Below, in pieces: positions 32,604 to 40,916 of a stretch of DNA of 64,000 nt. The stretch comes from Sphingomonadales bacterium UBA2683 (GTDB lineage: Bacteria; Pseudomonadota; Alphaproteobacteria; Sphingomonadales; Sphingomonadaceae), in assembly GCA_002354635.1 (NCBI GenBank), contig DELZ01000001.1:124001-188000 (forward strand), in the 5' to 3' direction. Made by a program: the position numbers and the translations under genes. Below the pieces are notes generated by a model. The model was not told the origin of the DNA. It saw only the letters and a program-made list of their open reading frames with translations, and made no database searches. How positions within the stretch are numbered: the stretch's first letter is position 1; each line of letters starts with the position of its first letter.

Positions 32604-33025
32604 ACATTGTTGGTGAGGCGGTTAGACAGTGCATGAACCAGAGGACCATCGGCCGGTGGCATCGGGAGATGGCGAATCTCGTCCACTGGCAACCACCGTA
32701 AATCCAGCAAATCAGCGCTTTGGATACTTCCCGACCACTCACGGCAGATATATAGCAGCAAAATTAAGTGCTGGTCCTCAACAGCCTCGCTGGCGAAGGC
32801 AACCGGCTCCAAAGCCGGTCCCTCAACATCAATAGTCAACTCTTCATTCAACTCTCGCACTAGGGCCGCTTCTGGCGTTTCTCCCGGTTCGACCTTACCG
32901 CCGGGGAACTCCCAAAGACCCGCCATGGGTTTACCTTCCGGTCGCTTTTGCACCAGAATTCTGCCATTTCTATCGACAAGCGCAGCGGCTGCGACAAATA
33001 GATATGTCGGATTTTTTTCCATCAT
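32600..33025 (-). CDS. mutT: 8-oxo-dGTP diphosphatase MutT (Nudix)
   Basis: A 141-residue Nudix hydrolase with the Nudix box GGKVEPGETPEAALVRELNEEL, preceded by AAAALVDRNGRILVQKRPEGKPMAGLWEFPGG, which matches MutT of proteobacteria. It cleans oxidised dGTP from the nucleotide pool. Two ATGs in tandem (33025 and 33022) are possible starts. It is convergent with the methyltransferase gene and divergent from the pilin genes. Confidence 0.93.
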   Translation of the reverse strand: MMEKNPTYLFVAAAALVDRNGRILVQKRPEGKPMAGLWEFPGGKVEPGETPEAALVRELNEELTIDVEGPALEPVAFASEAVEDQHLILLLYICREWSGSIQSADLLDLRWLPVDEIRHLPMPPADGPLVHALSNRLTNNV

Positions 33026-33114
33026 TTTGTCCGATGTAAGGATTTTGTTAATCCCTTTCTGTGAGACGGGTGTTGTTCACGACTTAGCAGAACTTTTTCC
33101 GCGTTGAGAGAGAC

Positions 33115-33288
33115 ATGATTGATTTTTTAAAAAAATTGTATCTTTCCAACAAGGGAGCGACGGCTGTTGAATATGGTTTGATTCTGGCTCTCATTGCGCT
33201 CGCAGCAATTGTTGCGATCAGTGGCGTGGCAAATGAAACCGTCTATATGTGGGATGACGTTGCCAATCAGGTAACCGAAGTTTCGTAA
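33115..33288 (+). CDS. Flp family type IVb pilin, first copy
   Basis: A 57-residue protein of Flp/Fap pilin type. It has a short basic start (MIDFLKKLYLSNKG), the G/ATAVEYGLI prepilin processing region and a hydrophobic helix. The Glu in AVEYG is the conserved E5 of the mature pilin and Tyr follows. GAGAGAGAC lies 5 nt before the ATG. Compared with the second copy it has a short, divergent C-terminus (VYMWDDVANQ), so it may be a minor pilin. No tad assembly genes are in the window. Confidence 0.85.
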   Translation: MIDFLKKLYLSNKGATAVEYGLILALIALAAIVAISGVANETVYMWDDVANQVTEVS

Positions 33289-33303
33289 ATAAGGCTTCCG
33301 CAC

Positions 33304-33318
33304 TTAAATTTTTGGTAA
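33304..33318. promoter_or_regulatory. CtrA-like half-match between the two pilin genes
   Basis: TTAA-N7-GTAA differs by one base from the CtrA consensus TTAA-N7-TTAA. It lies about 85 nt upstream of the second pilin start. Flp pilin genes are CtrA targets in Caulobacter, so the site is plausible, but a single near-match in AT-rich DNA is weak. Confidence 0.25.
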
Positions 33319-33402
33319 GGTTTCTATTCTAGGCTGTTGAACATTGGACGTATTTTAAGTCCAATTGGGTAAGTGAAGTTTGTCAAATCTAGGAGACCAG
33401 AC

Positions 33403-33567
33403 ATGAAACTCGTACGTAAAATGTTCAAGAATGAAGAAGGCGCAACGGCTATCGAATATGGCCTTATCGCTGCTCTTATCGCTGTTGCAGCTATTGTTGC
33501 AATGGGTCAGTTGGGCAACACCCTCAGCAACACCTTCACCGAAGTCGAAAACTCGATGGCTGGTTAA
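33403..33567 (+). CDS. Flp family type IVb pilin, second copy
   Basis: A 54-residue Flp pilin (MKLVRKMFKNEEGATAIEYG start), with the processing site before A/TAIEYGLI and a long hydrophobic helix, ending NTFTEVENSMAG. AGGAGA lies 6 nt before the ATG at 33403, which is why I chose it over an in-frame upstream start. It is the typical major-pilin form and is followed by a strong terminator. The codon use (GCT, GTT, ATC, GAA) looks like that of a highly expressed gene. Confidence 0.93.
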   Translation: MKLVRKMFKNEEGATAIEYGLIAALIAVAAIVAMGQLGNTLSNTFTEVENSMAG

Positions 33568-33591
33568 TCTTCGGATTATTCAACAAAAGAG

Positions 33592-33622
33592 GACGGCAGC
33601 CTAACGGCTGCCGTCTTTTTTT
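33592..33622 (+). terminator. Rho-independent terminator after the pilin genes
   Basis: A perfect 10-bp stem (GACGGCAGCC and GGCTGCCGTC) with a TAAC loop is followed by a run of seven T. It ends the pilin transcript 24 nt after the stop codon. Confidence 0.93.
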
Positions 33623-33633
33623 ATCTTAGACGA

Positions 33634-35133
33634 TCAATACGTGATGATTTTCACCTTTTGGCCTACCCGAACGCCATCGGTCGCGCGCAAACGATTCAGC
33701 ACCAGAAAACGATCCTGCTGATAATCCTGATACGCCATCCGCGAAGACAGGCTCGCAATGGTGTCGCCGCTCTTGACCGTTATCACATCAACTTTGCGGG
33801 GCCTGATCGCGGCCGCTGCAGTCGCGGTAAGCCTGGTCAAGCTCTGATACATCGGAGTAAAAACGGCGGCACGCCCTGCAGGCGCTATTGTAGCAAAATG
33901 ATAAGCACTGCTTTTCGAAAATTCATAAGCGAAAACAGTGACATCCACCGGGCCATTGTTGCTATCCACCCTTGCCATTGCATAAGAAGCCGGCAGCCCG
34001 TTGACGGTAGTTCTCTCTATAGCACCATGCGGGATAGTTTTGCCTTCACCGGCCAAGCGATTGAAAGCCGCATCGATATAAGTTGTCATATTCCCGTTAT
34101 AGGCACCGGTCGTAAATTGCCCCTGACCGCCGGAACCGACCACTGTGACTGCCCGCGCGCCATTCTGCATAGAAAAACCATTGGGAATGCTGAATTTCAA
34201 TTTCAGCTCCGGATGGAGAAAGCTGTTACCCTCGATCACCCCTTGCTTGGGATCATCGCCGTACAGGATTCCATCCAGGCTTTGCAAAAACCGATCGCGA
34301 TTGCGTAGGCCGCCAGACTTCGTCAATTTGCTAGCGATCGTCGCGGCGCGCGACACTCGGCGCGCAGGATCCGGATGGGTGCTGGACCATTCGGGTGCAC
34401 TCCGGGCATCACGCCCTGCCACGCGCGCATCGATCGCGGATTGCGCGGCAAGCGAATATAACATCGTCGAAAGTGCCTGTGGATCATAGCCTGCGGATGC
34501 CAGATAGCGAATACCCAGATCATCGGCTTCATATTCCTGTTTGCGCGAATATTTAAGCGTCAGCAATTGGCTGCCCGTGCCAAAAATTTCCTGTCCGATC
34601 CGTCCCAGAGACGAATCTCCCAAGAGAACCTGCGAACCAATCTGACCGAGGATCCCTAATATACTGTTCCGCGTTGCCGCCTTCTGTCGCTTTTCACTAT
34701 GCCTTGCAGCAACATGTCCGACTTCATGACCGAGAACGCCTGCCATCTCCGCTTCATCGTTCATCAGCGCCATTAGTTGCCGGGTAAGATAGACATAGCC
34801 GCCGGGAATCGCGAATGCATTGTTTGCCGGGCTGTTCAGCAGCGTCACCGTAAAATCACTGCGAGCATTGCCGAGCCCCGATTGCACCGCGATATTCTGG
34901 CCTACACCGACGACATAGGCGACCTGAGGCCCTGTATAGGCACCGCCAAATTCTTCCAGTAATTGTGGGTGGGCTTGTTCTCCTTGTCGCTTCTCCGCAG
35001 CCGAAATCGAACGCGCCTCACCTGCCTGACTTCCAGCCGAATCCACCGCTCCGGCATCCGCTCCACTGCCGGTGCAGGACACCAATGCGATAACTCCTGC
35101 TACACTTGTCAGCTTTTTTGAAAAGTTCTTCAT
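33634..35133 (-). CDS. M48 family metalloprotease lipoprotein with LysM domain
   Basis: A 499-residue lipoprotein-type protease. The signal peptide ends in LVSC (Cys19 lipidated), followed by a zinc peptidase domain with HEVGH in GVLGHEVGHVAARHSEK, the third ligand Glu in the QEYEADDLGIRYL region, and a C-terminal LysM-like repeat (TVKSGDTIASLSSRM). It resembles BepA/YfgC-type periplasmic M48 enzymes that clear misfolded outer-membrane proteins. The ATG at 35133 has GGAG 7 nt upstream and starts the signal peptide. It is downstream of accA in the same direction. Confidence 0.92.
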   Translation of the reverse strand: MKNFSKKLTSVAGVIALVSCTGSGADAGAVDSAGSQAGEARSISAAEKRQGEQAHPQLLEEFGGAYTGPQVAYVVGVGQNIAVQSGLGNARSDFTVTLLNSPANNAFAIPGGYVYLTRQLMALMNDEAEMAGVLGHEVGHVAARHSEKRQKAATRNSILGILGQIGSQVLLGDSSLGRIGQEIFGTGSQLLTLKYSRKQEYEADDLGIRYLASAGYDPQALSTMLYSLAAQSAIDARVAGRDARSAPEWSSTHPDPARRVSRAATIASKLTKSGGLRNRDRFLQSLDGILYGDDPKQGVIEGNSFLHPELKLKFSIPNGFSMQNGARAVTVVGSGGQGQFTTGAYNGNMTTYIDAAFNRLAGEGKTIPHGAIERTTVNGLPASYAMARVDSNNGPVDVTVFAYEFSKSSAYHFATIAPAGRAAVFTPMYQSLTRLTATAAAAIRPRKVDVITVKSGDTIASLSSRMAYQDYQQDRFLVLNRLRATDGVRVGQKVKIITY

Positions 35134-35244
35134 ATCAGGCTCCCCATTGTCGCAATATAATAGAACCAATGATCCGGTAAATGGTTCCACTCGCAAGCGG
35201 ATCTTTCAGCTGCGTCGGCCTGCGTGCTATTTCAATTCTCTGAA

Positions 35245-36192
35245 CTAGAGCGCACCCATTTGCAGGAACTTTTCGCGACGCATTCGTCTTAGCATTTCGC
35301 GATCATGATTCTCGAGTTGCGACAATTCTTCTTCAATTGCTTTACCCAGAGAGGCGATAGCCAATGTCTGGTCACGATGAGCACCGCCCACGGGTTCCTC
35401 GATAATCCGATCAATAACCCCGAGTTTTTCCAGATTCTGAGCAGTGATTTGCATGGCATCTGCTGCGACATCCGCCTTGTCGCCAGTGCGCCAAAGAATT
35501 GACGCGCAGCCCTCCGGGGAGATAACCGAATAGATAGCATGTTCAAACATCAATACGCGTTCTGCCGCTGCCAATGCCACAGCACCACCAGACCCACCTT
35601 CTCCGACAATGATTGCTACCATGGGAACGCCGAGCGACAGGCATTTTTCGGTCGAACGCGCAATGGCTTCCGCCTGCCCGCGCTCTTCTGCCGAAACGCC
35701 GGGAAATGCGCCCGAGGTATCAACCAGAGTCAAAACCGGCAGTGAAAATCGGTCAGCCAGATCCATCAGGCGGATGGCCTTGCGGTAACCTTCCGGCTTT
35801 CCCATCCCGAAATTATGGCGCAAGCGACTTTCCGTATCGTCCCCCTTTTCATGGCCGATCACGATCAATCGGCGCTCTCCCAGCCGAGCGAACCCACCCA
35901 GAATGGCCTGGTCGTCACCAAAATTCCGGTCACCACCCAGTGGTATGAATTCGTCAAACAGGCCAGCGATGAAATCTTTGAAATGGGGGCGTTCCGGATG
36001 ACGAGCAACTTGCGTCTTTTGCCACGGTGTCAATTTGGCATAGGTGTCTGCCAGCATTTTGGCCGATTTGGACTGCAGTTTCTCGATTTCCGTTTCGATA
36101 TCGAGCGAGCCTTCATCCGCAGTGTTTCTCAGTTCCAGAATACGGGATTCGAGAGCCGCGATTGGTTTTTCAAAATCAAGATATGATGTCAT
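35245..36192 (-). CDS. accA: Acetyl-CoA carboxylase carboxyltransferase subunit alpha
   Basis: A 315-residue protein of normal length for AccA, the alpha subunit of the carboxyltransferase that transfers CO2 from biotin to acetyl-CoA in fatty-acid synthesis. Diagnostic segments are YLDFEKPIAALESRI, HPERPHFKDFI, GHEKGDDTESRLRHNFGM, PEGYRKAIRLM and GEGGSGGAVALA. It lies 31 nt downstream of xerD on the same strand. Confidence 0.97.
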   Translation of the reverse strand: MTSYLDFEKPIAALESRILELRNTADEGSLDIETEIEKLQSKSAKMLADTYAKLTPWQKTQVARHPERPHFKDFIAGLFDEFIPLGGDRNFGDDQAILGGFARLGERRLIVIGHEKGDDTESRLRHNFGMGKPEGYRKAIRLMDLADRFSLPVLTLVDTSGAFPGVSAEERGQAEAIARSTEKCLSLGVPMVAIIVGEGGSGGAVALAAAERVLMFEHAIYSVISPEGCASILWRTGDKADVAADAMQITAQNLEKLGVIDRIIEEPVGGAHRDQTLAIASLGKAIEEELSQLENHDREMLRRMRREKFLQMGAL

Positions 36193-36223
36193 GAAAAAGA
36201 GTTAGAACCGGACAGGCTAAACG

Positions 36224-37129
36224 TCAACGCGCGAGATCCACTTGGCTCAACGGATGACGATTATTCACCAGTTCTACCAAACGGGCACTGTCGATGTGGG
36301 TATAGATTTGAGTGGTACTGATATCGCTGTGTCCCAGAAGCGTTTGCAAAGCCCGCAAATCCGCTCCCCCCTCCAACAAGTGGGTGGCAAAGGCATGCCG
36401 CAAAACATGCGGGCTGATTTTTGCAGGATTGATACCGGCTCTGGCTGCATGTTCCTTGACGATCTGGAACAGCCTTATCCTGCTGATGTGGCCCGTTCTC
36501 GACGGGAAGAGCCATTTTTCCTTCGGATCGACAAGTTCGGCCCATCGGCGAACAGCAGTGCGTGCCTGTTGCGAAATCGGGACCAGTCGTTCCTTTCCTC
36601 CCTTTCCCTTGATTATAAGATAGGGTTTGTCCCCCGCAATAGATGATCGCTGCAGGCTGACCAGTTCGCTGGCCCTCAGTCCAGACCCGTAAAGCAATTC
36701 CAAAATCGCTGAAAGTCTGGCGACAGAAGGCTTTGGAGAATCATGGGCCAGTCCCTCGGAAACCTGCTTGAACAAGAGCGTGATTTCAGCATGAGATAAG
36801 GTCTTGGGCAATGATCGCACCATGCCGGGCCTCGGCAGGGCATCGGACGGATCATTTTCCCGGAACCCTTCTTCCACAAGAAAACCGAAGAAACGTCTCA
36901 AACTGGAAGACTTGCGAGCGACGGTGCTGTTTTGCAGATTGCGCCAATGCGAAGGAAGTTTCGTGATCATATCGCGATCGGCTCCGGACAATCGCCCTCC
37001 GCAGAGCAGCGAGGCCTGTTCCAAATCCGTCCTGTAGGCCGCCAAAGTATTTCGAGACGCGCCGGCTTCCGCAACAAGCATTTCCAGAAAACGTTCGATC
37101 AGATTGGCATCATCGTTCATATTGTGCAC
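36224..37129 (-). CDS. xerD: Site-specific tyrosine recombinase XerD
   Basis: A 301-residue XerD-type recombinase that resolves chromosome dimers at dif. The N-terminal SAM-like domain starts LIERFLEMLVAEAGASRNTLAAYRTDL. The catalytic residues are Arg in GSGLRASELV, Lys in KGKGGKERLVP, HVLRHAFATHLL (His, Arg), a second His in LLGHSDISTTQIYTHI and the nucleophile Tyr in QIYTH. Length and lack of phage neighbours point to the housekeeping XerD rather than a phage integrase. Possible starts are the ATGs at 37129 and 37120. Confidence 0.95.
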   Translation of the reverse strand: MHNMNDDANLIERFLEMLVAEAGASRNTLAAYRTDLEQASLLCGGRLSGADRDMITKLPSHWRNLQNSTVARKSSSLRRFFGFLVEEGFRENDPSDALPRPGMVRSLPKTLSHAEITLLFKQVSEGLAHDSPKPSVARLSAILELLYGSGLRASELVSLQRSSIAGDKPYLIIKGKGGKERLVPISQQARTAVRRWAELVDPKEKWLFPSRTGHISRIRLFQIVKEHAARAGINPAKISPHVLRHAFATHLLEGGADLRALQTLLGHSDISTTQIYTHIDSARLVELVNNRHPLSQVDLAR

Positions 37130-37159
37130 GATTAGACATCAAAATCATCAATGCAAATC

Positions 37160-39016
37160 CTATGTCCGTGTCAGCGCTTCCGCCGCGATCATTCGCGCTT
37201 CCGGCTCAAGACCGACCCGCTTCAAGCTTTGCATGATATGGTATAGGTGCAAAGGAGACATTGCCTGCCAGTTTCGCCCCTGCATTCCGACAGCGGCGAG
37301 CAAAGCCACGGTTCCCTGTTCTCCGCGCCGCGATGCCGACTGGATTGCTCTGGTCCATCTGCTGGTGCGGGTTAAGTTCACGTTCAAATCATTTGCGAAG
37401 TCGGAAATCGCCTGTTGATCGGCTCGCCCGAGGCCGGCGATCGCAGCCAGAAGATATTTGCTGCGCAACTTATCCTCGCTGGCGTCGGCGTCACCGAAAT
37501 CATCCAGCGCACTATATGAAACTGGGCCTCTATTCGTCGGTGAAGCCACCGCCAAAAGAGCCCAGCTGTTGCTGCCCTCTTCCACTATATTGGTCCATCG
37601 AATGGCGCTGCGATCGAGACCGGCGGCAAGCATCGATGCAATCAGATCATAGCTCTCGTCACGCAGCACAGCCGCTGGCGGAATCTTGGCTGCGGCGCGA
37701 GCAGTCAAGATCATTGACGAATACCGCGTAAGCTCGTTGTCAGATCGATCCCATAAATCACGCATGGCCGCCAAGCGTGATTCCGCTGTATCATTGGCAT
37801 AGGCCTGCCGCAAAACAGAGGCGCGCGCCTTCTGATCATCGCCTGTCTCCGGATCGTCATAGGCGGCGGCATAAAGATCAACCATCGCCTGACTTGAAAA
37901 CACCCCGATTGCAGCTGCGGTATCGACTGCCTTCATGCGAGATGAGATCGGAAGCATTGGAGCCCGGGCGCGCCATCCCTGGACATGGGGCCCGGCCTGA
38001 TCATACAGTCGGTCCGGCGGCTCCACTCCGGTGGCCGTGCCCAGACCAAAGCGCCAGTTGTTGAAAAATTCAATATCATCCCAAAGAATGGTTACTGCCC
38101 GGCGGCCTTCAAACCCAGCGCCTATCGTCTTTTCCGCCAGCAAATAGTCGATGCCCGTGGCAGCCCTATCCCGCCTCGCTTGCTGGAGAAGTCTGGTAGC
38201 GCGACTCTGCTCTCCGGCAAAGGAGGCGCAGATAGGTCGAAACATCACCCATGTTGGTGCATCGCTGACTTGGGCTCCTGCTTCGACGAGAGGACATATG
38301 CCCGCTGGATCGGCAGCAGCCAGATGAGCCTGCATCGCTACTTCATAGAGTCGCGGGGTGTAATTTCCGCCATCCACTTTCAAAACCAGCGAGCGGGCGG
38401 CATCGGCTTCGCCCATGCGCAACAACCGCCACGCGCGTTCGGCAGTCCAATCCGCCGGATTCACATTTTCGGGACTGGAAACCTTGCTGAGCAAAGCGCG
38501 TCGAAGCAATATCGAACCCCATCGAGACAGGATCGGGCCGTTCATGTTTTTGATCAGGCTGGTGAGATACAGGCCCCCTGCTCTGCCAAAGGCATCCTTG
38601 CGCAGACCTTTGTACCGCGGAGTCAAAACACCGATTTCATCCGTCGACCTTCGTTCGCCGGCGGTCAGCGCATATTGGGGCTGGAGCGCATCATCCAGGG
38701 CATCCAGATCAAGTTCTCCATCTTCATCCAGCGACAATAACGGCGAATCCCGGCCATTTACCGCAACATCCTGTCTTTCACCCGCCTGGCTTGATGGATC
38801 ATTCGCCGGCGACGTAACCGGGCGCACTGAAACCGGACCGGGAGCCGGCGTTGGAGATACGGTTGGCGCAGGCCTGGGGGCCGGAGCCGGAGTAGAATCA
38901 CTGAACCCTGGTGGCAGAAGGGATTCTGGAGAATCCTGGCCCAAAACCGGGATCGCCGCCAAAAGCGCACCCATGCTGACGGCGGCCAAAGATATATGCT
39001 TGATCCGCACATGCAT
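37160..39016 (-). CDS. Large exported protein of unknown function
   Basis: A 618-residue protein starting MHVRIKHISLAAVSMGALLAA, a signal peptide. After a Pro/Ala-rich linker (TPAPAPRPAPTVSPTPAPGP) comes an all-helical body with repeated Ala/Leu/Arg segments such as AWRLLRMGEADAARSLVLKV, which may be TPR-like. No family was recognised. The ATG at 39016 lies one nucleotide after the stop of a 44-aa membrane-protein gene, and xerD follows downstream, so the three could be one operon. A role at the cell envelope is inference. Confidence 0.75.
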   Translation of the reverse strand: MHVRIKHISLAAVSMGALLAAIPVLGQDSPESLLPPGFSDSTPAPAPRPAPTVSPTPAPGPVSVRPVTSPANDPSSQAGERQDVAVNGRDSPLLSLDEDGELDLDALDDALQPQYALTAGERRSTDEIGVLTPRYKGLRKDAFGRAGGLYLTSLIKNMNGPILSRWGSILLRRALLSKVSSPENVNPADWTAERAWRLLRMGEADAARSLVLKVDGGNYTPRLYEVAMQAHLAAADPAGICPLVEAGAQVSDAPTWVMFRPICASFAGEQSRATRLLQQARRDRAATGIDYLLAEKTIGAGFEGRRAVTILWDDIEFFNNWRFGLGTATGVEPPDRLYDQAGPHVQGWRARAPMLPISSRMKAVDTAAAIGVFSSQAMVDLYAAAYDDPETGDDQKARASVLRQAYANDTAESRLAAMRDLWDRSDNELTRYSSMILTARAAAKIPPAAVLRDESYDLIASMLAAGLDRSAIRWTNIVEEGSNSWALLAVASPTNRGPVSYSALDDFGDADASEDKLRSKYLLAAIAGLGRADQQAISDFANDLNVNLTRTSRWTRAIQSASRRGEQGTVALLAAVGMQGRNWQAMSPLHLYHIMQSLKRVGLEPEARMIAAEALTRT

Positions 39017-39017
39017 C

Positions 39018-39152
39018 TTATTGCAGATCGTCACCGATAACCGGCTTTTCGACGGGTTGCAGAGGCTGTTCGACGTCCATCGAAGCCAAAAGCAGGGCTC
39101 CACCGATCAGAATCGCGACAAACAAAATAAGAAAAACCAATTGGCGCGGCAT
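39018..39152 (-). CDS. 44-residue single-helix membrane protein
   Basis: A small gene encoding MPRQLVFLILFVAILIGGAL and a polar tail (SMDVEQPLQPVEKPVIG). One hydrophobic helix spans residues 5-23. It lies 1 nt before the start codon of the 618-residue exported protein (TAAGATG), so the two are almost certainly translated together. A GAG is present 9 nt upstream of its ATG. The gene's tight coupling, and not any recognised family, is the reason for calling it. Confidence 0.7.
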   Translation of the reverse strand: MPRQLVFLILFVAILIGGALLLASMDVEQPLQPVEKPVIGDDLQ

Positions 39153-39242
39153 CAATATACTCAATCTTTTAAACGGTTAAAAACAGCATAGTCAGCATTG
39201 GAATTTGCACCCTTGGCCAACCGTTGTATAGCCTTTGCCCCA

Positions 39243-39818
39243 ATGGACAAAAACATTAAAGCCTCTTTCGACAATTCAATCGGAAATTCCGGTGAATCGC
39301 CAGATTTCGTGCCGGACCAGTCGATCGTGTTGGTTGGCCTGATGGGTGTAGGCAAAACCACCGTTGGCCGGCGGCTGGCAAAACGACTGGATTTGGATTT
39401 TGTCGATGCTGACGAAGAAATTGAGCGGGCGGCAGGCCTTACGGTCGAAGAAATTTTTGATCGATTTGGCGAAGCCTATTTCCGGGACGGAGAACGGCGG
39501 GTGATTGCGCGACTGCTGGAAGGCAAAAGCCAGATTGTCGCCACCGGCGGGGGAGCATTCATGAACGAGGAAACCCGCGCGCTCATTCTCGAAAAAGCCA
39601 TAGCAATCTGGCTGGACGCGGATCTTGATACGCTGGTGAAACGCGTCGCCCGGCGTGACACAAGACCCTTGCTGAAGTCCGGAGATCCCGCGAAGATCCT
39701 GGCCGATTTGGCGGTCATCAGAAATCCCGTATATGCCACTGCGCATATTCATGTGATGGGCAATGATTCGCCACACGAAACGACCGTCGAAAATATAATC
39801 GAGGCATTACAGCATTGA
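39243..39818 (+). CDS. aroK: Shikimate kinase
   Basis: A 191-residue kinase that phosphorylates shikimate at O3 in aromatic amino acid synthesis. Walker A is GLMGVGKTTVGRRLAKRLDLDFVDAD, followed by EIFDRFGEAYFRDGERRV and VATGGGAFMNEETR, and R-rich lid YRDTRPLL-like motif RRDTRPLL. The ATG at 39243 was chosen; an in-frame upstream TTG at 39198 would add residues. Its stop overlaps the aroB start (TTGA), so aroKB are coupled. Confidence 0.96.
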   Translation: MDKNIKASFDNSIGNSGESPDFVPDQSIVLVGLMGVGKTTVGRRLAKRLDLDFVDADEEIERAAGLTVEEIFDRFGEAYFRDGERRVIARLLEGKSQIVATGGGAFMNEETRALILEKAIAIWLDADLDTLVKRVARRDTRPLLKSGDPAKILADLAVIRNPVYATAHIHVMGNDSPHETTVENIIEALQH

Positions 39819-40915
39819 CCCAGATCACTGTCGCATTGGGAGAGTATAGCTACCCCATATTGGTTCAGCCAGGCGCGCTGGAAAAGGCGGCCAAACATCT
39901 TGGTGGATTTGCCAGCAATCAGCGGCTTTTTGTGCTGACCGACGAGCATGTCGGATCACATCTGTTGCCCCGGTTGGAGCGGGCCCTAGACGGGAGTGTG
40001 ATCGACCTTGTTGTGAAAGTCCTGCCGGCGGGTGAAGCAAGCAAGAGCTGGCGCCAATTGGAAATGGTGACCGACTGGCTGCTCGCCGAAGGCGTTGAAC
40101 GATCCGATACATTGGTTGCCCTGGGCGGCGGGGTGATCGGCGATCTCACCGGTTTTGCGGCAGCCATCGTCAAGCGCGGCTGCGGCTTCGTGCAGATACC
40201 GACCAGCCTGCTTGCCCAGGTGGACAGCAGCGTTGGCGGCAAGACCGCTATTAACAGTTCGGCGGGCAAGAATCTGATCGGCAGCTTCAACCAACCCCGG
40301 TTTGTGCTGATCGACCCCCTCGTCCTGAACAGCCTGCCAGACCGGGAATTGCGGGCCGGCTATGCCGAAGTGATCAAATATGGCTTGATCAACGACAAAC
40401 ACTTTTTTGACTGGTGCGAAACAAATGGCAGCAGGCTGCTAGCCCGCGACCCCGATGCGCTGAGCGAAGCTATCATTCACAGTGTCCGCGCCAAGGCCCT
40501 GATCGTCGGGGAAGACGAGAAGGAACTCAGCGGGCGACGAGCTCTGCTCAATCTGGGTCATACATTCGGGCACGCGCTGGAAGCAGAGACCGGGTTTTCG
40601 GGCAGGCTCGTCCATGGGGAAGCGGTTGCGGCCGGCATGGCGCTGGCCTTTGGATATTCAGTGCGTAGAGGGCATTGCGCTGCAGCGGAAGCGGAGCGGG
40701 TAACGACCCATCTGCAGTCGGTCGGTCTCCCCTATAGTCTGGCAAGCGCGTCGGTTCGGGCATCCGGCCAACGGTTGGTGGATCATATGATGCACGACAA
40801 GAAGATGAGTGGCGGGACGCTGCCTTTTCTGCTTGCCAACGGAATCGGTCAGTCATTTTTGGCCAAAGACGTCGATCTGAGCGATGTCGCGTCGTTTCTC
40901 GACGAGACTGATTGA
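39815..40915 (+). CDS. aroB: 3-dehydroquinate synthase
   Basis: A 366-residue NAD-dependent enzyme making 3-dehydroquinate from DAHP, the second step of the shikimate pathway. It has VLPAGEASKSW, ALGGGVIGDLTGFAAA, QVDSSVGGKTAIN, and zinc ligands in RAGYAEVIKYGLI, NLGHTFGHALE and HGEAVAAGM. The start is TTG at 39815 in a four-base overlap with aroK; no ATG fits better. Length is normal. Confidence 0.96.
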   Translation: MTQITVALGEYSYPILVQPGALEKAAKHLGGFASNQRLFVLTDEHVGSHLLPRLERALDGSVIDLVVKVLPAGEASKSWRQLEMVTDWLLAEGVERSDTLVALGGGVIGDLTGFAAAIVKRGCGFVQIPTSLLAQVDSSVGGKTAINSSAGKNLIGSFNQPRFVLIDPLVLNSLPDRELRAGYAEVIKYGLINDKHFFDWCETNGSRLLARDPDALSEAIIHSVRAKALIVGEDEKELSGRRALLNLGHTFGHALEAETGFSGRLVHGEAVAAGMALAFGYSVRRGHCAAAEAERVTTHLQSVGLPYSLASASVRASGQRLVDHMMHDKKMSGGTLPFLLANGIGQSFLAKDVDLSDVASFLDETD

Positions 40916-40916
40916 A

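Noticed and set aside
36224..37129. Phage integrase
   Set aside because: Length, motifs and housekeeping neighbours fit XerD.
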